A DNA stretch of 64,000 nt from Triticum aestivum. Lineage: Eukaryota > Streptophyta > Magnoliopsida > Poales > Poaceae. A model generated the notes under the pieces. It ran no database searches and was not told the origin of the DNA. It saw only the letters and a list, made by a program, of their open reading frames with translations. The DNA is taken from NCBI RefSeq assembly GCF_018294505.1, contig NC_057807.1, positions 163,256,304 to 163,320,303 of the forward strand, given 5' to 3'. This document shows, piece after piece, positions 52,853-64,000 of the stretch. Both the position numbers and the translations under genes were made by a program. How positions within the stretch are numbered: position 1 is the first letter of the stretch; every line of letters begins with the position of its first letter.

Positions 52853-53746
52853 TGTCGGTGTTCTGGGAATGGGGGTCCCCAGACTTGCCTGCGGCGTGGC
52901 TCAAGCAGTGGCCCAGTATGGCCCGTCTTCATCAACCCAAGCTCAAGACCCTCGCGAGGGGCCAAGCCTCACAAGACGGACGACGCAAGGCTTCCTCAGG
53001 GGCGGCCTCACCAGGAAGGCTCGCGAGGAGGCAGAGAGATCAAGGCAGGGGTACCTCATGAGGTGCTCATGACGCAAGCCATGACGATCGAGACCAGGCG
53101 GGCGCCAGGCGGGCACCAGCAAGTGCAGTGTCCTCGTTTCCTCTTCAGTGCAAAGGGGGCAAGCATAGGCGTGGAGTACCGAGGCGTCAACCTAAGGTTA
53201 CCATATTGGTGCAACGAGACCAAGACTAGCAGAGCGGCAGGACGGAAGTCACGATGGAGCCCAAGATGCTGTCATTGCCAGCGCCTTTGGCAGTCGAAGA
53301 CCAACTTTAGTCAGGATAGCTTGTACTAGCTGTTCCCCTTCAAAATGGCCGTTGTTGGCTCCCTTCCCGCTCAATATTTGGGAAGAGGACCAGGGGCTCT
53401 ATAAATAGAGATAGCCACCATAGTAGGCAGAGCATCTCCTCGAGAGACGATCGAGTCCATCCCAAGTAGAACACCACACCGGCTCAAGAACACCCCTCGC
53501 GAGGTTGTTCTTCCTCTGTACTGTTCATCATCAGCCCTAGAGGCAATCCAGCACACCACACACTAGAGTAGGGTATTACACCACAATGGTGGCCCGAACT
53601 AGTATAAACCTTGTGTCCCTCGTGTTGTTCATCGTGTAGCTTAGATTCACGGCGAGGCGTTTGGACGCGGATCGGTAGGAAGTAGATCTTCGCTCGCACC
53701 CCAGAGTTCGAACCTTAAGGGTTTTGCCGGAACCCGATATCCGACA
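52853..53746 (+). repeat. Gypsy-E2 5' LTR
   Basis: TGTCGGTGTTCTGGGAA to CCCGATATCCGACA, 894 bp. TATA box CTCTATAAATAGAG at about 53398. R region CTAGAGTAGGGTATTACACC. Confidence 0.8.
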
Positions 53747-53748
53747 TT

Positions 53749-53768
53749 TGGCGCGCCAGGTAGGGGTG
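53749..53768 (+). promoter_or_regulatory. Gypsy-E2 primer binding site
   Basis: TGGCGCGCCAGGTAGGGGTG starts 2 nt after the LTR, as in many cereal gypsy elements. I do not assign the tRNA. Confidence 0.75.
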
Positions 53769-53880
53769 CGCCGGAATCTTTCATCCGCTGTTCCGCGTTC
53801 GATCGTCGGTCGGATCCATAGCAGACGCTCACCGAGCTTGCGCCGAGCGTCGGGCTGCCCTCGCCACCCGCGTCGCCCAG

Positions 53881-54211
53881 ATGGTTCCCGTCGGTGGGCC
53901 TCCTCGTCGTTCTCCGTCGCCTGCCGCCAACGCTACCACCGGTCCGGCGAGGAACGAGCAGCAGGCATCGTCGCTGCATCCCTCGGTGCAGCGGGAAGGC
54001 CGCACCGCCACTCCATCGCTAACTCCAGCTGGTTTGTCGTCTCATGCTCGTCGTGCTCCCACGGACGCGCAGGCCGTGCTGCTCCTGGCACATGAGCTCC
54101 TGCACTACCGCCCCGTCGACGACCTCTACGAGGAGTGGCTCGCTTGCATCTCCGAGCTCGTCAGTGCCGCAGGGGGCTCTCCTGCACCGTCCCTCTCGTT
54201 GCCTCGCCCAA
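53881..54211 (+). pseudogene. Gypsy-E2 gag, N-terminal fragment
   Basis: ATG 53881 opens a frame beginning MVPVGGPPRRSPSPAANATT and reaching AVLLLAHELLHYRPVDDLYE and EWLACISELVSAAGG. This is the Ala/Pro-rich start followed by the helical segment usual for cereal Tat-like gag proteins. After SLPRP the sequence changes to Gypsy-F DNA, so the rest of gag is lost. Capsid formation would be the role of the full protein. Confidence 0.65.
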
Positions 54212-54349
54212 CACTTTTCATGCTAGATACATCATAGGCGGTTCCCAAATAGAAAATAAAGTTTATTCCTTTTTCCACCATAATTTTCACTTTCCATGGC
54301 TAACGGTATCCACGGGTGCCCTCCATACCAACACTTTCCAAGGAATTTA
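54212..54349. mobile_element. Gypsy-F fragment, left of Copia-A
   Basis: ATGCTAGATACATCATAGGC, then GGTTCCCAAATAGAAAATAA, CCATGGCTAACGGTATCCAC and CAAGGAATTTA. It continues at 63015 after the ATTTA duplication. It is internal non-coding DNA of an abundant Triticeae gypsy element, probably in minus orientation. Confidence 0.6.
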
Positions 54350-56069
54350 TGACGGTAATATGCCCCAGAGGCAATAATAAAGTTATTATTTATTTCCTTA
54401 TATCATGATAAATGTTTATTATTCATGCTAGAATTGTATTGATCGGAAACATAATACATGTGTGAATACATAGACAAACATAGTGTCACTAGTATGCCTC
54501 TACTTGACTAGCTCGTTGATCAAAGATGGTTATGATTCCTGACCATAGACATGAGTTGTCATTTGATTAACGGGATCACATCATTAGGAGAAAGATGTGA
54601 TTGACTTGACCCATTCCGTTAGCTTAGCACTTGATCGTTTAGTATGTTGCTATTGCTTTCTTCACGACTTATACATGTTCCTACAACTATGAGATTATGC
54701 AACTCCCGTTTACCGGAGGAACACTTTGTGTGCTACCAAATGTCACAATGTAACTGGGTGATTATAAAGGAACTCTACAGGTGTCTCCAAAGGTACATGT
54801 TGAGTTGGCATATTTCGATATTAGGTTTTGTCACTCTGATTGTCGGAGAGGTATCTCTGGGCCCTCTCGGTAATGCACATCACTATAAGCCTTGCAAGCA
54901 ATGTAGCTAATGAGTTAGTTACAGAATGATGCATTACGTAATGAGTAAAGAGACTTGCCGGTACGAGATTGAACTAGGTATTGAGATACCGACGATCAAA
55001 TCTCAGGCAAGTAACATACTGATGACAAAGGGAACAATGTATGTTGTTATGCGGTTTCACCGATAAAGATCTTCGTAGAATATGTAGGAGCCAATATGAG
55101 CATCCAGGTTCCGCTATTGGTTATTGACCGGAGACGTGTCTCGGTCATGTCTACATAGTTCTCGAACCCGTAGGGTCCACACGCTTAAAGTTAGATGATG
55201 GTTATATTATGAGTTTATATGTTATGATGTACCGAAGATACTTCGGAGTGCCGGATATGATCACAGACATAATGAGGAGTGTCGAAATGGTCGAGACATG
55301 AAGATTGATATATTGGACGACTATATTTGGACACCGGAATGGTTCCGGCGGTTATTGGATATATACCGGAGTACCGGGGGGTTACCGGAACCCCACGGGG
55401 GGTTAATGGGCCTCATGGGCCCAAAGTTGAGAAGAGGAGGGGCAGCCAGGGCAGGCCACGTGCCCCCTCCCCCTCTAGTCTGAATAGGACAAGGAGGGGG
55501 CGGTGCCCCCCTTTCCTTCCTCCCCTCTCTCCCTTCCTTCCCCCTCTCCTACTTGGACAAGGAAAGGAGGGAGTCAGGACTCCTCCTGGCACGCCCCCTC
55601 CTAGACGGCCGCCCTCTCCCCCTTGCTCCTTTATATACAGGGGCAGGAGGGCACCTCTAGACACAACAACAATTGATCCTTGAGATCTATTAGCCGTGTG
55701 CGGTGCCCCCCTCCACTATATTCCACCTCGATAATATCGTAGCGGTGCTTGGGCGAAGCCCTGCGTCGGTAGATCATCATCATCGTCACCCTGCTGTCGT
55801 GCTGGCGGAACTCTCCCTCGACACTCGGCTGGATCAGAGTTCGAGGACGTCATCAAGCTGAACGTGTGCAAGAAATCGGAGGTGTCGTGCTTTCAGTGCT
55901 TGATCGGTCGGGCCATGAAGACGTACGACTACATCAACCCCGTTGTGCTAACGCTTCCGCTTTGGGTCTACGAGGGTACGTGGACAACACTCTCCCCTCT
56001 CTTTGCTATGCTTCACCATGATGTTGCGTGTGCATAGGAATTTTTTTGAAATTACTACATTCCCCAACA
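54350..56069 (+). repeat. Copia-A 5' LTR
   Basis: Starts TGACGGTAATATGCCCC, a mutated form of TGAAGGAAATATGCCCT, and ends ACATTCCCCAACA. TATA box CTTTATATACAGG at about 55629. GC-rich pyrimidine tracts (about 55460-55620) precede it. Confidence 0.93.
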
Positions 56070-56070
56070 G

Positions 56071-56082
56071 TGGCATCCGAGC
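56071..56082 (+). promoter_or_regulatory. Copia-A primer binding site
   Basis: TGGCATCCGAGC, one base after the LTR. It differs at two positions from the usual tRNA-Met site TGGTATCAGAGC. Confidence 0.8.
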
Positions 56083-57302
56083 TAGGTTTTATGCGTAGAT
56101 GTTATATGCACGAGTAGAACACAAGTGAGCTGTGGGCGATACAAGTCATACTGCTTACCAGCATGTCATACTTTGGTTCGGCGGTATTGTTGGATGAAGC
56201 GGCCTGCACCGACATTATGGGTACGCTTACGCGAGCTTGGTTCTACCGACGTGCTTTGCACACAGGTGGCTGGCGGGTGTCAGTTTCTCCAACTTTAGTT
56301 GAACCGAGTGTGGCTACGCCCGGTCCTTGAGAAGGTTAAAACATCACTAAGTTGACGAACTATCGTTGTGGTTTTGATGCGTAGGTAAGAACAGTTCTTG
56401 CTCAGCCCATAGAAGCCATGTAAATCTTGCAACAACAAAGTAGAGGACGTCTAACTTGTTTTTGCAGGGCATGTTGTGATGTGATATGGTCAAGACGTGA
56501 TGCTATATTTTATTGTATGAGATGATCATGTTTTGTAACCGAGTTATCGGCAACTGGCAGGAGCCATATGGTTGTCGCTTTATTGTATGCAATGCAATCG
56601 CCCTGTAATTGCTTTACTTTATCACTAAGCGGTAGCGATAGTCATAGAAGCAATAGGTGGCGAAACGACAACAATGCTACGATGAAGATCAAGGTGTCGC
56701 GCCGGTGACGATGGTGATCATGACGGTGCTTTGGAGATGGTGATCACAAGCACAAGATGATGATGGCCATATCATATCATTTACATTGATTGCATGTGAT
56801 GTTTATCCTTTATGCATCTTATTTTGCTTTGATTGTCGGTAGCATTATAAGATGATCTCTCACCAAATTTCAAGGTATAAGTGTTCTCCCTGAGTATGCA
56901 CCATTGCGAAAGTTCTTCGTGCTGAGACACCACGTGATGATCAGGTGTGATAGGCTCTACATTCAAATACAACAGGTGCAAAATAGTTTCACACGCGGAA
57001 TACTCAGGTTAAACTTGACGAGCTTAGCATATACAGATATGGCCTCGGAACACTGAGACCGAACGGTCGAGCGTGAATCATATAGTAGATATGATCAACA
57101 TAGTGATGTTCACCATTGAAAACTACTCCATCTCACGTGATGATCGGACATGCTTTAGTTGATTTGGATCACGTGATCACTTAGATGATTAGAGGGATAT
57201 CTGTGTAAGTGGGAGTTCTTAAGTAATATATTAATTGAACTTAAATTTATCATGAACTTAGTACCTGATAGTATTTTGCTTGTCTATGTTTGTTGTAGAT
57301 AG
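56083..57302 (+). other. Copia-A untranslated leader
   Basis: 1.2 kb without a convincing ORF, similar throughout to the inverted Copia-B leader 36427-37647. A long leader of this kind is usual for Angela/BARE-type elements, where it carries packaging and translation signals. Confidence 0.8.
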
Positions 57303-60300
57303 ATGGCTCGTGCTATTGTTCTGTTGAATTTTAATGCGTTCCTTGAGAAAGCTAGGTTGAAAGATGATGGTAGCAATTACATGGAATGGGTCCGTAACTT
57401 GAAGATTATCCTCATTGCTGCACAGAAGAATTACGTCCTGGAAGCACCGCTGGGTGCCAGGCCTGCTGCAGATGCAACTGACGACGTTAAGAACGTCTGG
57501 CAGAGCAAAGCTGATGACTACTCGATAGTTCAGTGTGCCATGCTTTACGGCTTAGTACCGGGACTTCAACGACGTTTTGAAAGTCATGGAGCATATTAGA
57601 TGTTCTAGGAGTTGAAGTTAATATTTCAAGCAAATGCCCGGATTGAGAGATATGAAGTCTCCAATAAATTCTATAGCTGCAAGATGGAAGAGAATAGTTC
57701 TGTCAGTGAACATATACTCAAAATGTCTGGGTATAATAATCACTTGATTCAACTGGGAGTTAATCTTCCTGATGATAGTGTCATTGACAGAATTCTTCAA
57801 TCACTGCCACCAAGCTACAAGAGCTTCGTGATGAACTATAATATGCAAGGGATGGACAAGACTATTCCCGAGCTCTTCGCAATGCTAAAAGCTGCGGAGG
57901 TAGAAATCAAAAAGGAGCATCAAGTGTTGATGGTCAATAAGACCACCAGTTTCAAGAAAAAGGGTAAAGGGAAGAAGAAGGGGAACTTCAAGAAGAACAG
58001 CAAACAAGTTGCTTCTCAAGAGAAGAAACCCAAATATGGACCTAAGCCTGAGACTAAGTGCTTCTATTGCAAGCAGACTGGTCACTGGAAGCGGAACTGC
58101 CCCAAGTATTTGGCGAATAAGAAGGATGGCAAGGTGAACAAAGGTATATGTGATATAAATGTTATTGATGTGTACCTTACTAATGCTCGCAGTAGCACCT
58201 GCATATTTGATACTAGTTCTGTTGCTAATATTTGCAACTTGAAACAGGGACTACGGATTAAGCGAAGATTGGCTAAGGACGAGGTGACGATGCGTGTGGG
58301 AAATGGTTCCAAAGTCGATGTGAACGCGGTCGACACGCTACCTCTACATCTACATTCGGGATTAGTTTTAGAACTAAATAATTGTTATTTGGTGCCAGCA
58401 TTAAGCATGAACATTGTATCTGGATCTTGTTTGATGCAAGACGGTTATTCATTCAAATCAGAGAATAACGGTTGTTCTATTTATATGAGTAATATCTTTT
58501 ATGGTCATGCACCCTTGAAGAGTGGTCTATTTTTATTAAATCTCGATAGTAGTGATACACATATTCATAATGTTGAAGCCAAAAGATGCAGAGTTGATAA
58601 TGAGAGTGCAACTTATTTGTGACACTGCCGTTTGGGTCATATTGGTGTAAAGCGCATGAAGAAACTCCATGCTGATGGACTTCTGGAATCACTTGATTAA
58701 GAATCACTTGGTACTTGCGAACCATGCCTCATGGGCAAGATGAATAAAACACCGTTCTCCGGAACTATGGAGCGAGCAACAGATTTGTTGGAGATCATAC
58801 ATACTGATTTATGTGGCCCAATGAACATTGAGGCTCGCAGCGGGTATCGTTATTTTCTCACCTTCACAGGTGATTTAAGCAGATATGGGTATATCTACTT
58901 AATGAAACATAAGTCTAAAACATTTGAAAAGTTCAAAGAATTTTAGAGTGAAGTGGAAAATCATCATAACAAGAAAATAAAGTTTCTACGATCTGATCAT
59001 GGAGGAGAATATTTGAGTTACGAGTTTGGATTACATTTGAAACAATGCGGAATAGTTTTGCAACTCATGCCACCCGGAACACCACAACGTAATGGTGTGT
59101 CCAAACGTCGTAATCGTACTTTACTAGATATGGTGCGACCTATGATGTCTCTTACTAATTTACCGCTATCATTTTGGGGTTATGCTTTAGAGACGGCCGC
59201 ATTCACGTTAAATATGGCACCATCAAAATCCGTTGAGACGACGCCTTATGAACTGTGGTTTGGCAAGAAACCAAAGTTTCATTTCTTAAAGTTTGGGGCT
59301 GCGATGCTTATGTGAAGAAACTTCAACCAGATAAGCTCGAACCAAAATCGGAGAAATGTGTCTTCATAGGATACCCAAAAGAGACTATTGGGTACACCTT
59401 CTATCATAGATCTGAAGGCAAGACTTTTGTTGCTAAATTCGGATCCTTTCTAGAGAAGGAATTTCTCTCGAAAGAAGTGAGTGGGAGGAAAGTAGAACTT
59501 GATGAGGGAACTGTACCTGCTCCCTTATTGGAAAGTAGTTCCTCACAGAAACCGGTTCCTGTGACAACTACACCAATTAGTGAGGAATCTAATGATATTG
59601 ATCTTGAAACTTCAGATCAAGTTACTACCGAACCTCATAGGTCAACCAGAGTAAGATCAGCACTAGAGTTGTACGGTAATCCTATTCTGGTAGTCATGTT
59701 ACTTGACCATGGCGAACCTACGAACTATGAGGAAGCGATGATGAGCCCAAATTCCGCAAAATGGCTTGAGGCCATGAAATCTGAGATGGGAACCATGTAT
59801 GAGAACAAAGTATGGACTTTGGTTGACTTGCCTGATGATCGACAAGCCATCGAGAATAAATGGATCTTCAAGAAGAAGACTGACACTGATGGTAATGTTA
59901 CTGTCTACAAAGCTCGATTTGTTGCAAAAGGTTTTAGACAAGTTCAAGGAGTTGACTACGATGAGACTTTCTCACTCGTAGTGATGCTTAAGTCTGTCCG
60001 AATCATGTTAGCAATTTTTGCATTTTATGATTATGAAATATGGCAAATGGATGTCAAAACTGCATTCCTGAATGGATTTCTGGAAGAAGAGTTGTATATG
60101 ATGCAACCAGAAGGTTTTGTCGATCCAAAAAGTGCTAACAAAGTGTGCAAGCTCCAGCGATCCATTTATGGACTGGTGCAAGCCTCTCGGAGTTGGAATA
60201 AACGCTTTGATAGTGTGATCAAAGCATATGGTTTTATACAGACATTTGGAGAAGCCTATATTTACAAGAAAGTGAAAGGGAGCTCTGTAGCATTTCTGAT

Positions 60301-61246
60301 ATTATATGTAGACGACATATTGTTGATTGGAAATGATATAGAATTTCTGGATAGCATAAAAGGATACTTAAATAAAAGTTTTTCAATGAAAGACCTCGGT
60401 GAAGCTACTTACATATTAGGCATCAAGATCGATAGAGATAGATCAAGACGCTTGATTGGACTTTCACAAAGCACATACCTTGATAAAGTTTCGAAAAATT
60501 TCAAAATGGATCAAGCAAAGAAAGGGTTCTTTCCTATATTACAAGGTGTAAAGTTGAGTCAGACTCAATGCCCGACTTCAGCCATAGGATCTATCATGTA
60601 TGCAATGCTGTGTACCAGACTTGATGTATGCTTAGCAATAAGTCTAGCAGGGAGGTACCAAAGTAATCCAGGGGTGGATCACTGGACATTGGTCAAGAAT
60701 ATCCTGAAATACCTAAAAAGGACTAAGGATATGTTTCTCGTTTATGGAGGTGACAAAGAGCTAGTGATAAATGGTTACGTCGATGCATGATTTGACACTG
60801 ATCGGGACGATTCTAAATCGCAAACTGGATACGTGTTTATAATGAACGGTGGAGCTGTCAGTTGGTGCAATTCTAAACAAAGCTTCATGTCGGGATCTAC
60901 ATGCGAAGCGGAATACATAGCTGCTTCGGAAGCAGCAAATGAAGGAGTCTGGATGAAGGAGTTCATATCTGATCTAGGTGTCATACCTAGTGCATCGGGA
61001 CCAATGAAGATTTTCTGTGACAATACTGGTGCAATTGCCTTGGCAAAGGAATCCAGATTTCACAAGAGGACCAAGCACATCAGGAGACGCTTCAATTCCA
61101 TCCGGGACCAAGTCCAGGTGGGAGACATAGAGATTTGCAAGATACATACGAATCTGAATGTAGCAGACCCGTTGACTAAGCCTCTTCCACGAGCAAAACA
61201 TGATCAGCACCAAGGCTCCATGGGTGTTAGAATCATTACTGTGTAA
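57303..61246 (+). pseudogene. Copia-A gag-pol polyprotein, broken
   Basis: ATG 57303 starts MARAIVLLNFNAFLEKARLK. Zinc knuckle CFYCKQTGHWKRNC is at residue 253 on. The protease motif is FDTS (residue 303) where Copia-B has FDTG. Integrase: HCRLGHIG ... CEPC finger, Asp residues in HTDLCGPM and RSDHGGEY, but NGVSK where Copia-B has NGVSE, so the catalytic Glu is Lys (59103-59105). Reverse transcriptase: QMDVKTAFLNGF, LYVDDILLIGND (60305). RNase H: STCEAEYIAASEA and FCDNTGAIAL. In-frame stops at 57597, 57606, 58620, about 58700, 58944 and 60788; a one-base deletion near 59277; and loss of 14 codons after QTQCPT (about 60580), compared with Copia-B 33150-33200. Stop at 61244-61246. Several changes each suffice to inactivate it. 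Confidence 0.93.
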
Positions 61247-61266
61247 TCTATATTATTGACTCTAGT

Positions 61267-61279
61267 GCAAGTGGGAGAC
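61267..61279 (+). promoter_or_regulatory. Copia-A polypurine tract
   Basis: GCAAGTGGGAGAC lies directly before the 3' LTR and is the same tract seen inverted at 3579-3591 in Copia-B. Confidence 0.85.
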
Positions 61280-63014
61280 TGAAGGAAATATGCCCTAGAG
61301 GCAATAATAATGTTATTATTTATTTCCTTATATCATGATAAATGTTTATTATTCATGCTAGAATTGTATTAACCGGAAACATAATACATGTGTGAATACA
61401 TATACAAACATAGTGTCACTAGTATGCATCTACTTGACTAGCTCGTTGATCAAAGATGGTTATGTTTCCTGACCATTGACATGAGTTGTCATTTGATTAA
61501 TGGGATCACATCATTAGGAGAATGATGTGATTGTCTTGACCCATTCCGTTAGCTTAGCACTTGATTGTTTAGTATGTTGTTATTGCTTTCTTCATGACTT
61601 ATACATGTTCCTACAACTATGAGATTATGCAACTCCCGTTTACCGGAGGAACACTTTGTGTGCTACCAAACGTCACAACGTAACTGGATGATTATAAAGG
61701 AGCTCTACAGGTGTCTCCAAAGGTACATGTTGAGTTGGCGTATTTCGAGATTAGGTTTTGTCACTCCGATTGTGGGAGAGGTATCTCTGGGCCCTCTCGG
61801 TAATGCACATCACTATAAGCCTTGCAAGCAATGTAGCTAATGAGTTAGTTACGGAATGATGCATTACGTAACGAGTAAAGAGACTTGCCGGTAACGAGAT
61901 TGAACTAGGTATTGAGATACCGACGATCAAATCTCGGGCAAGTAACATACCGATGACAAAGGGAACAACATATGTTGTTATGCGGTTTGACTGTTAAAGA
62001 TCTTCGTAGAATATGTAGGAGCCAATATGAGCATCCAGGCTCCGCTATTGGTTATTGACCGGAGCCGTGTCTCGGTCATGTCTACATAGTTCTCGAACCC
62101 GTAGGGTCCACACACTTAAAGTTAGATGACGGTTATATTATGAGTTTATAAGTTATGATGTACCAAAGATAGATCGGATTCCCGGATATGATTACGGACA
62201 TGACGAGGAGTCTCAAAATGGTCGAGACATGAAGATTGACATATTGGACGACTATATTCGGACACTGGAATGGCTCTGGGGGTTATCGGATATATACCGG
62301 AGTACCGGGGGGTTACCGGAACCCCCCGGGGGGTTAATGGGCCTCATGGGCCCAAAGTGGAGAAGACGAGGGGCGGCCAGGGCAGGCCGCGCGCCCCCTC
62401 CCCCTCTAGTCCAAATAGGACAAGGGGGGCGGCGGCCCCCTTTCCTTCCTCCCCTCTCTCCCTTCCTTCCCCCTCTCCTACTTGGACAAGGAAAGGAGGG
62501 TGTCCTACTCCCGGTGGGAGTAGGACTCCTCCTGGCGCGCCCCCTCCTAGCCGGCTGCCCCCTCCCCCTTGCTCCTTTATATACGGGGCAGGGGGGCACC
62601 TCTAGACACAACAACAATTGATCCTTGAGATCTATTAGCCGTGTGCGGTGCCCCCCTCCACTATATTCCACCTCGATAAATCGTAGCGGTGCTTAGGCGA
62701 AGCCCTGCATCGGTAGATCATCATCATCGTCACCACACCATCGTGCTGACGGAACTCTCCCTCGACACTCAGCTGGATAGGAGTTTGAGGGACGTCATCG
62801 AGCTGAACATGTGCAAGAACTCGGAGGTGTCGTGCTTTTGGTGGTTGATCGGTCGGGCCGTGAAGACGTACGACTACATCAACCGCATTGTGCTAACGCT
62901 TCCGCTTTCGGTCTACGAGGGTACGTGGACAACACTCTCCCCTCTCGTTGCTATGCCTCACCATGATCTTGTGTGTGCGTAGGATTTTTTTTGAAATTAC
63001 TATGTTCCCCAACA
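61280..63014 (+). repeat. Copia-A 3' LTR
   Basis: TGAAGGAAATATGCCCT to ATGTTCCCCAACA. Compared with the 5' LTR it has an extra block near 62506 (TCCTACTCCCGGTGGGAGTA, itself a palindrome) before AGGACTCCTCCTGG. TATA box CTTTATATACGGG at about 62574. Confidence 0.93.
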
Positions 63015-64000
63015 ATTTATAATTTGGAAACATAAAGTAAATTCATTATTCATTTCGGGACTGGGCATCCCTAGTTCCTTTGCCGTACTCTCGTGCAATG
63101 ACAAGTGAATGAACACTCATCGCGAGAATAACACATCTAGCATGGAAAATATTGGCTACCCTTTACCGCCTTGCGAGTAGTAGAGCACATAAAAGAGAAA
63201 TTTATTTTGAACATTAGAGATGGCACATGCAAATTTGCTTAGGACGACATGGAAATACCGCATATAGGTAGGTAGGTATAGTGGACTCATATGGCAAAAC
63301 TGGTTTAAAGGGTTTTGGATGCACAAGTAGTGATCATACTTAGTGCAAAAATGAAGGCTAGCAAAAAGATTGAGAAGCGACCAACCAAAAAGCGAAAAAT
63401 CTCGCACCCAAGCATTAAGCATAAGTAACACCGAATAATTCATCATAAGTAGGATATAAATTTCATTGCATAACTACTGAATTTCGTGCTTGCATAGGGA
63501 ATCACAAACCTTAACATCAATATTCTTACTAAAGCACAATTACTCATCAACATGACTCACATATCATATCATCATATCTCAAAACCATTACTAAGAATCA
63601 ATTTTATTTTGTCCAATGATCTTCATGAAAGTTTTTATTATATCCTCCTTGTATATCTATCACTTTGGGACTATTTTCATATGTTGCTTTTGATAAGCTC
63701 AAAAAATATAAGTGAAGATCATGAGCATAATAATTTTTTTTCTTTCTCTCAAAATAATCTAAGTGAAGCAAGAGATAATTTCTTAAAAATGTACTAACTC
63801 CCAAATAAATCAAAGTGAAGCATGAGAGCATTTCTTTGAAATTAACAAAGCACACCGTGCTAAAAAAGATATAAGTGAAGTACTAGAGCAAATCCATGGC
63901 TCTAAAAAATTTAAGTGAAGCATAGGAGCAAGCATAGCATAATTTTTGGCTCTATCAAAAGGATGTGTCCAGCAAGGATTCAACACTTAAAACACAAAGG
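63015..64000. mobile_element. Gypsy-F fragment, right of Copia-A
   Basis: Starts with the duplicated ATTTA and continues the host sequence (TTCATTTCGGGACTGGGCAT, ATGGAAAATATTGGCTACCC). From about 63700 it holds five degenerate repeats of ATAAGTGAAGC-ATGAGAGCA spaced 40-62 bp apart. The reverse complement, GTGCTTCACTTATAT, is found in Gypsy-D at 44245-44310, so this is probably a related Athila-type element lying in minus orientation. It runs off the right edge. No coding domain is visible. Confidence 0.65.

Larger units (their letters stand above)
52853..54211 (+). mobile_element. Tat-like gypsy retrotransposon Gypsy-E2, 5' fragment
   Basis: LTR 52853-53746, primer site at 53749, start of gag at 53881, then truncated at about 54211 where Gypsy-F sequence begins. 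The orientation is opposite to Gypsy-E1, and it begins in the middle of E1's integrase. It is a related but diverged family member; an insertion into E1 is the simplest reading. The 3' half is not in the window. Confidence 0.7.
54350..63014 (+). mobile_element. Ty1-copia LTR retrotransposon Copia-A, complete (Angela/BARE-related)
   Basis: 8665 bp. LTRs of 1720 and 1735 bp, and a perfect 5-bp target duplication ATTTA at 54345-54349 and 63015-63019. Order: LTR, primer site, leader of 1.2 kb, gag, protease, integrase, reverse transcriptase, RNase H, polypurine tract, LTR. The host sequence is Gypsy-F. I count 16 differences over the first 375 aligned LTR bases, about 4 percent. The coding region has at least five stops, one frameshift and one in-frame deletion. 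Same family as Copia-B. Confidence 0.95.

Overview
This window is intergenic DNA from a large, repeat-rich plant genome, almost certainly a Triticeae grass (wheat, Aegilops, barley or rye). The evidence is the repeat content: Ty1-copia LTRs beginning TGAAGGAAATATGCCC, Athila-type gypsy LTRs beginning TGATACGTCTCC, CACTA transposons with CCGGTT-rich or GGCCCGTT-rich subterminal repeats, and TATA-bearing long LTRs with cereal-type GC-rich U5 regions. I found no intact host gene, no rRNA or tRNA gene and no CRISPR array. Open reading frames that start at TTG, GTG or CTG, and most short ORFs, are not genes here. Every transposon coding region seen is broken. Family names are from memory; the structural calls (LTR ends, target-site duplications, primer sites, motifs) are read from the sequence.

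Layout. 1-3219: right-hand part of a CACTA transposon (CACTA-1) with AT-rich satellites, a GC-rich block and hairpin-rich subterminal repeats, ending in a CACTA terminus at 3219. It sits inside the 3' LTR of a minus-strand copia element (Copia-B). 3220-4043: 3' LTR and RNase H tail of Copia-B. 4044-32885: a 28.8-kb second CACTA element (CACTA-2) with matching termini and a perfect TTA target-site duplication; removing it rejoins the Copia-B RNase H frame. CACTA-2 carries a minus-strand multi-exon gene, tandemly duplicated exon blocks, a long-inverted-repeat element with a nested MITE, a divergent pair of related unknown genes, and large direct repeats. It is itself interrupted at 6790-16136 by a complete SIRE-like copia element (Copia-C, target duplication CTGTG). 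32886-39279: the rest of Copia-B, with a broken pol-gag region and a complete 5' LTR.

39282-39481 and 47790-48106: two halves of a truncated gypsy LTR, split by a complete Athila-type gypsy element (Gypsy-D, 39482-47789) that keeps gag and protease but has no visible reverse transcriptase or integrase. About 48230-49312: minus-strand LINE fragment. 49313-52852: minus-strand Tat-like gypsy (Gypsy-E1) with a 3' LTR, an integrase tail and, between them, an antisense plus-strand ORF resembling a B3 domain. 52853 to about 54211: a related plus-strand element (Gypsy-E2: LTR, primer site, start of gag). About 54212-54349 and 63015-64000: a third gypsy fragment (Gypsy-F), interrupted by a complete plus-strand copia element (Copia-A, 54350-63014, target duplication ATTTA).

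How it fits together. These are layered insertions, not an operon or pathway. Readable order of events: Copia-B inserted, then received CACTA-1 and CACTA-2; Copia-C later entered CACTA-2. Gypsy-D entered the older gypsy LTR. Gypsy-E2 lies inside Gypsy-E1, is cut by Gypsy-F, and Copia-A entered Gypsy-F. By eye the LTR pairs differ by a few percent, so none is brand new. The most unusual contents are the gene-like cargo of CACTA-2 and the antisense B3-like ORF in Gypsy-E1.
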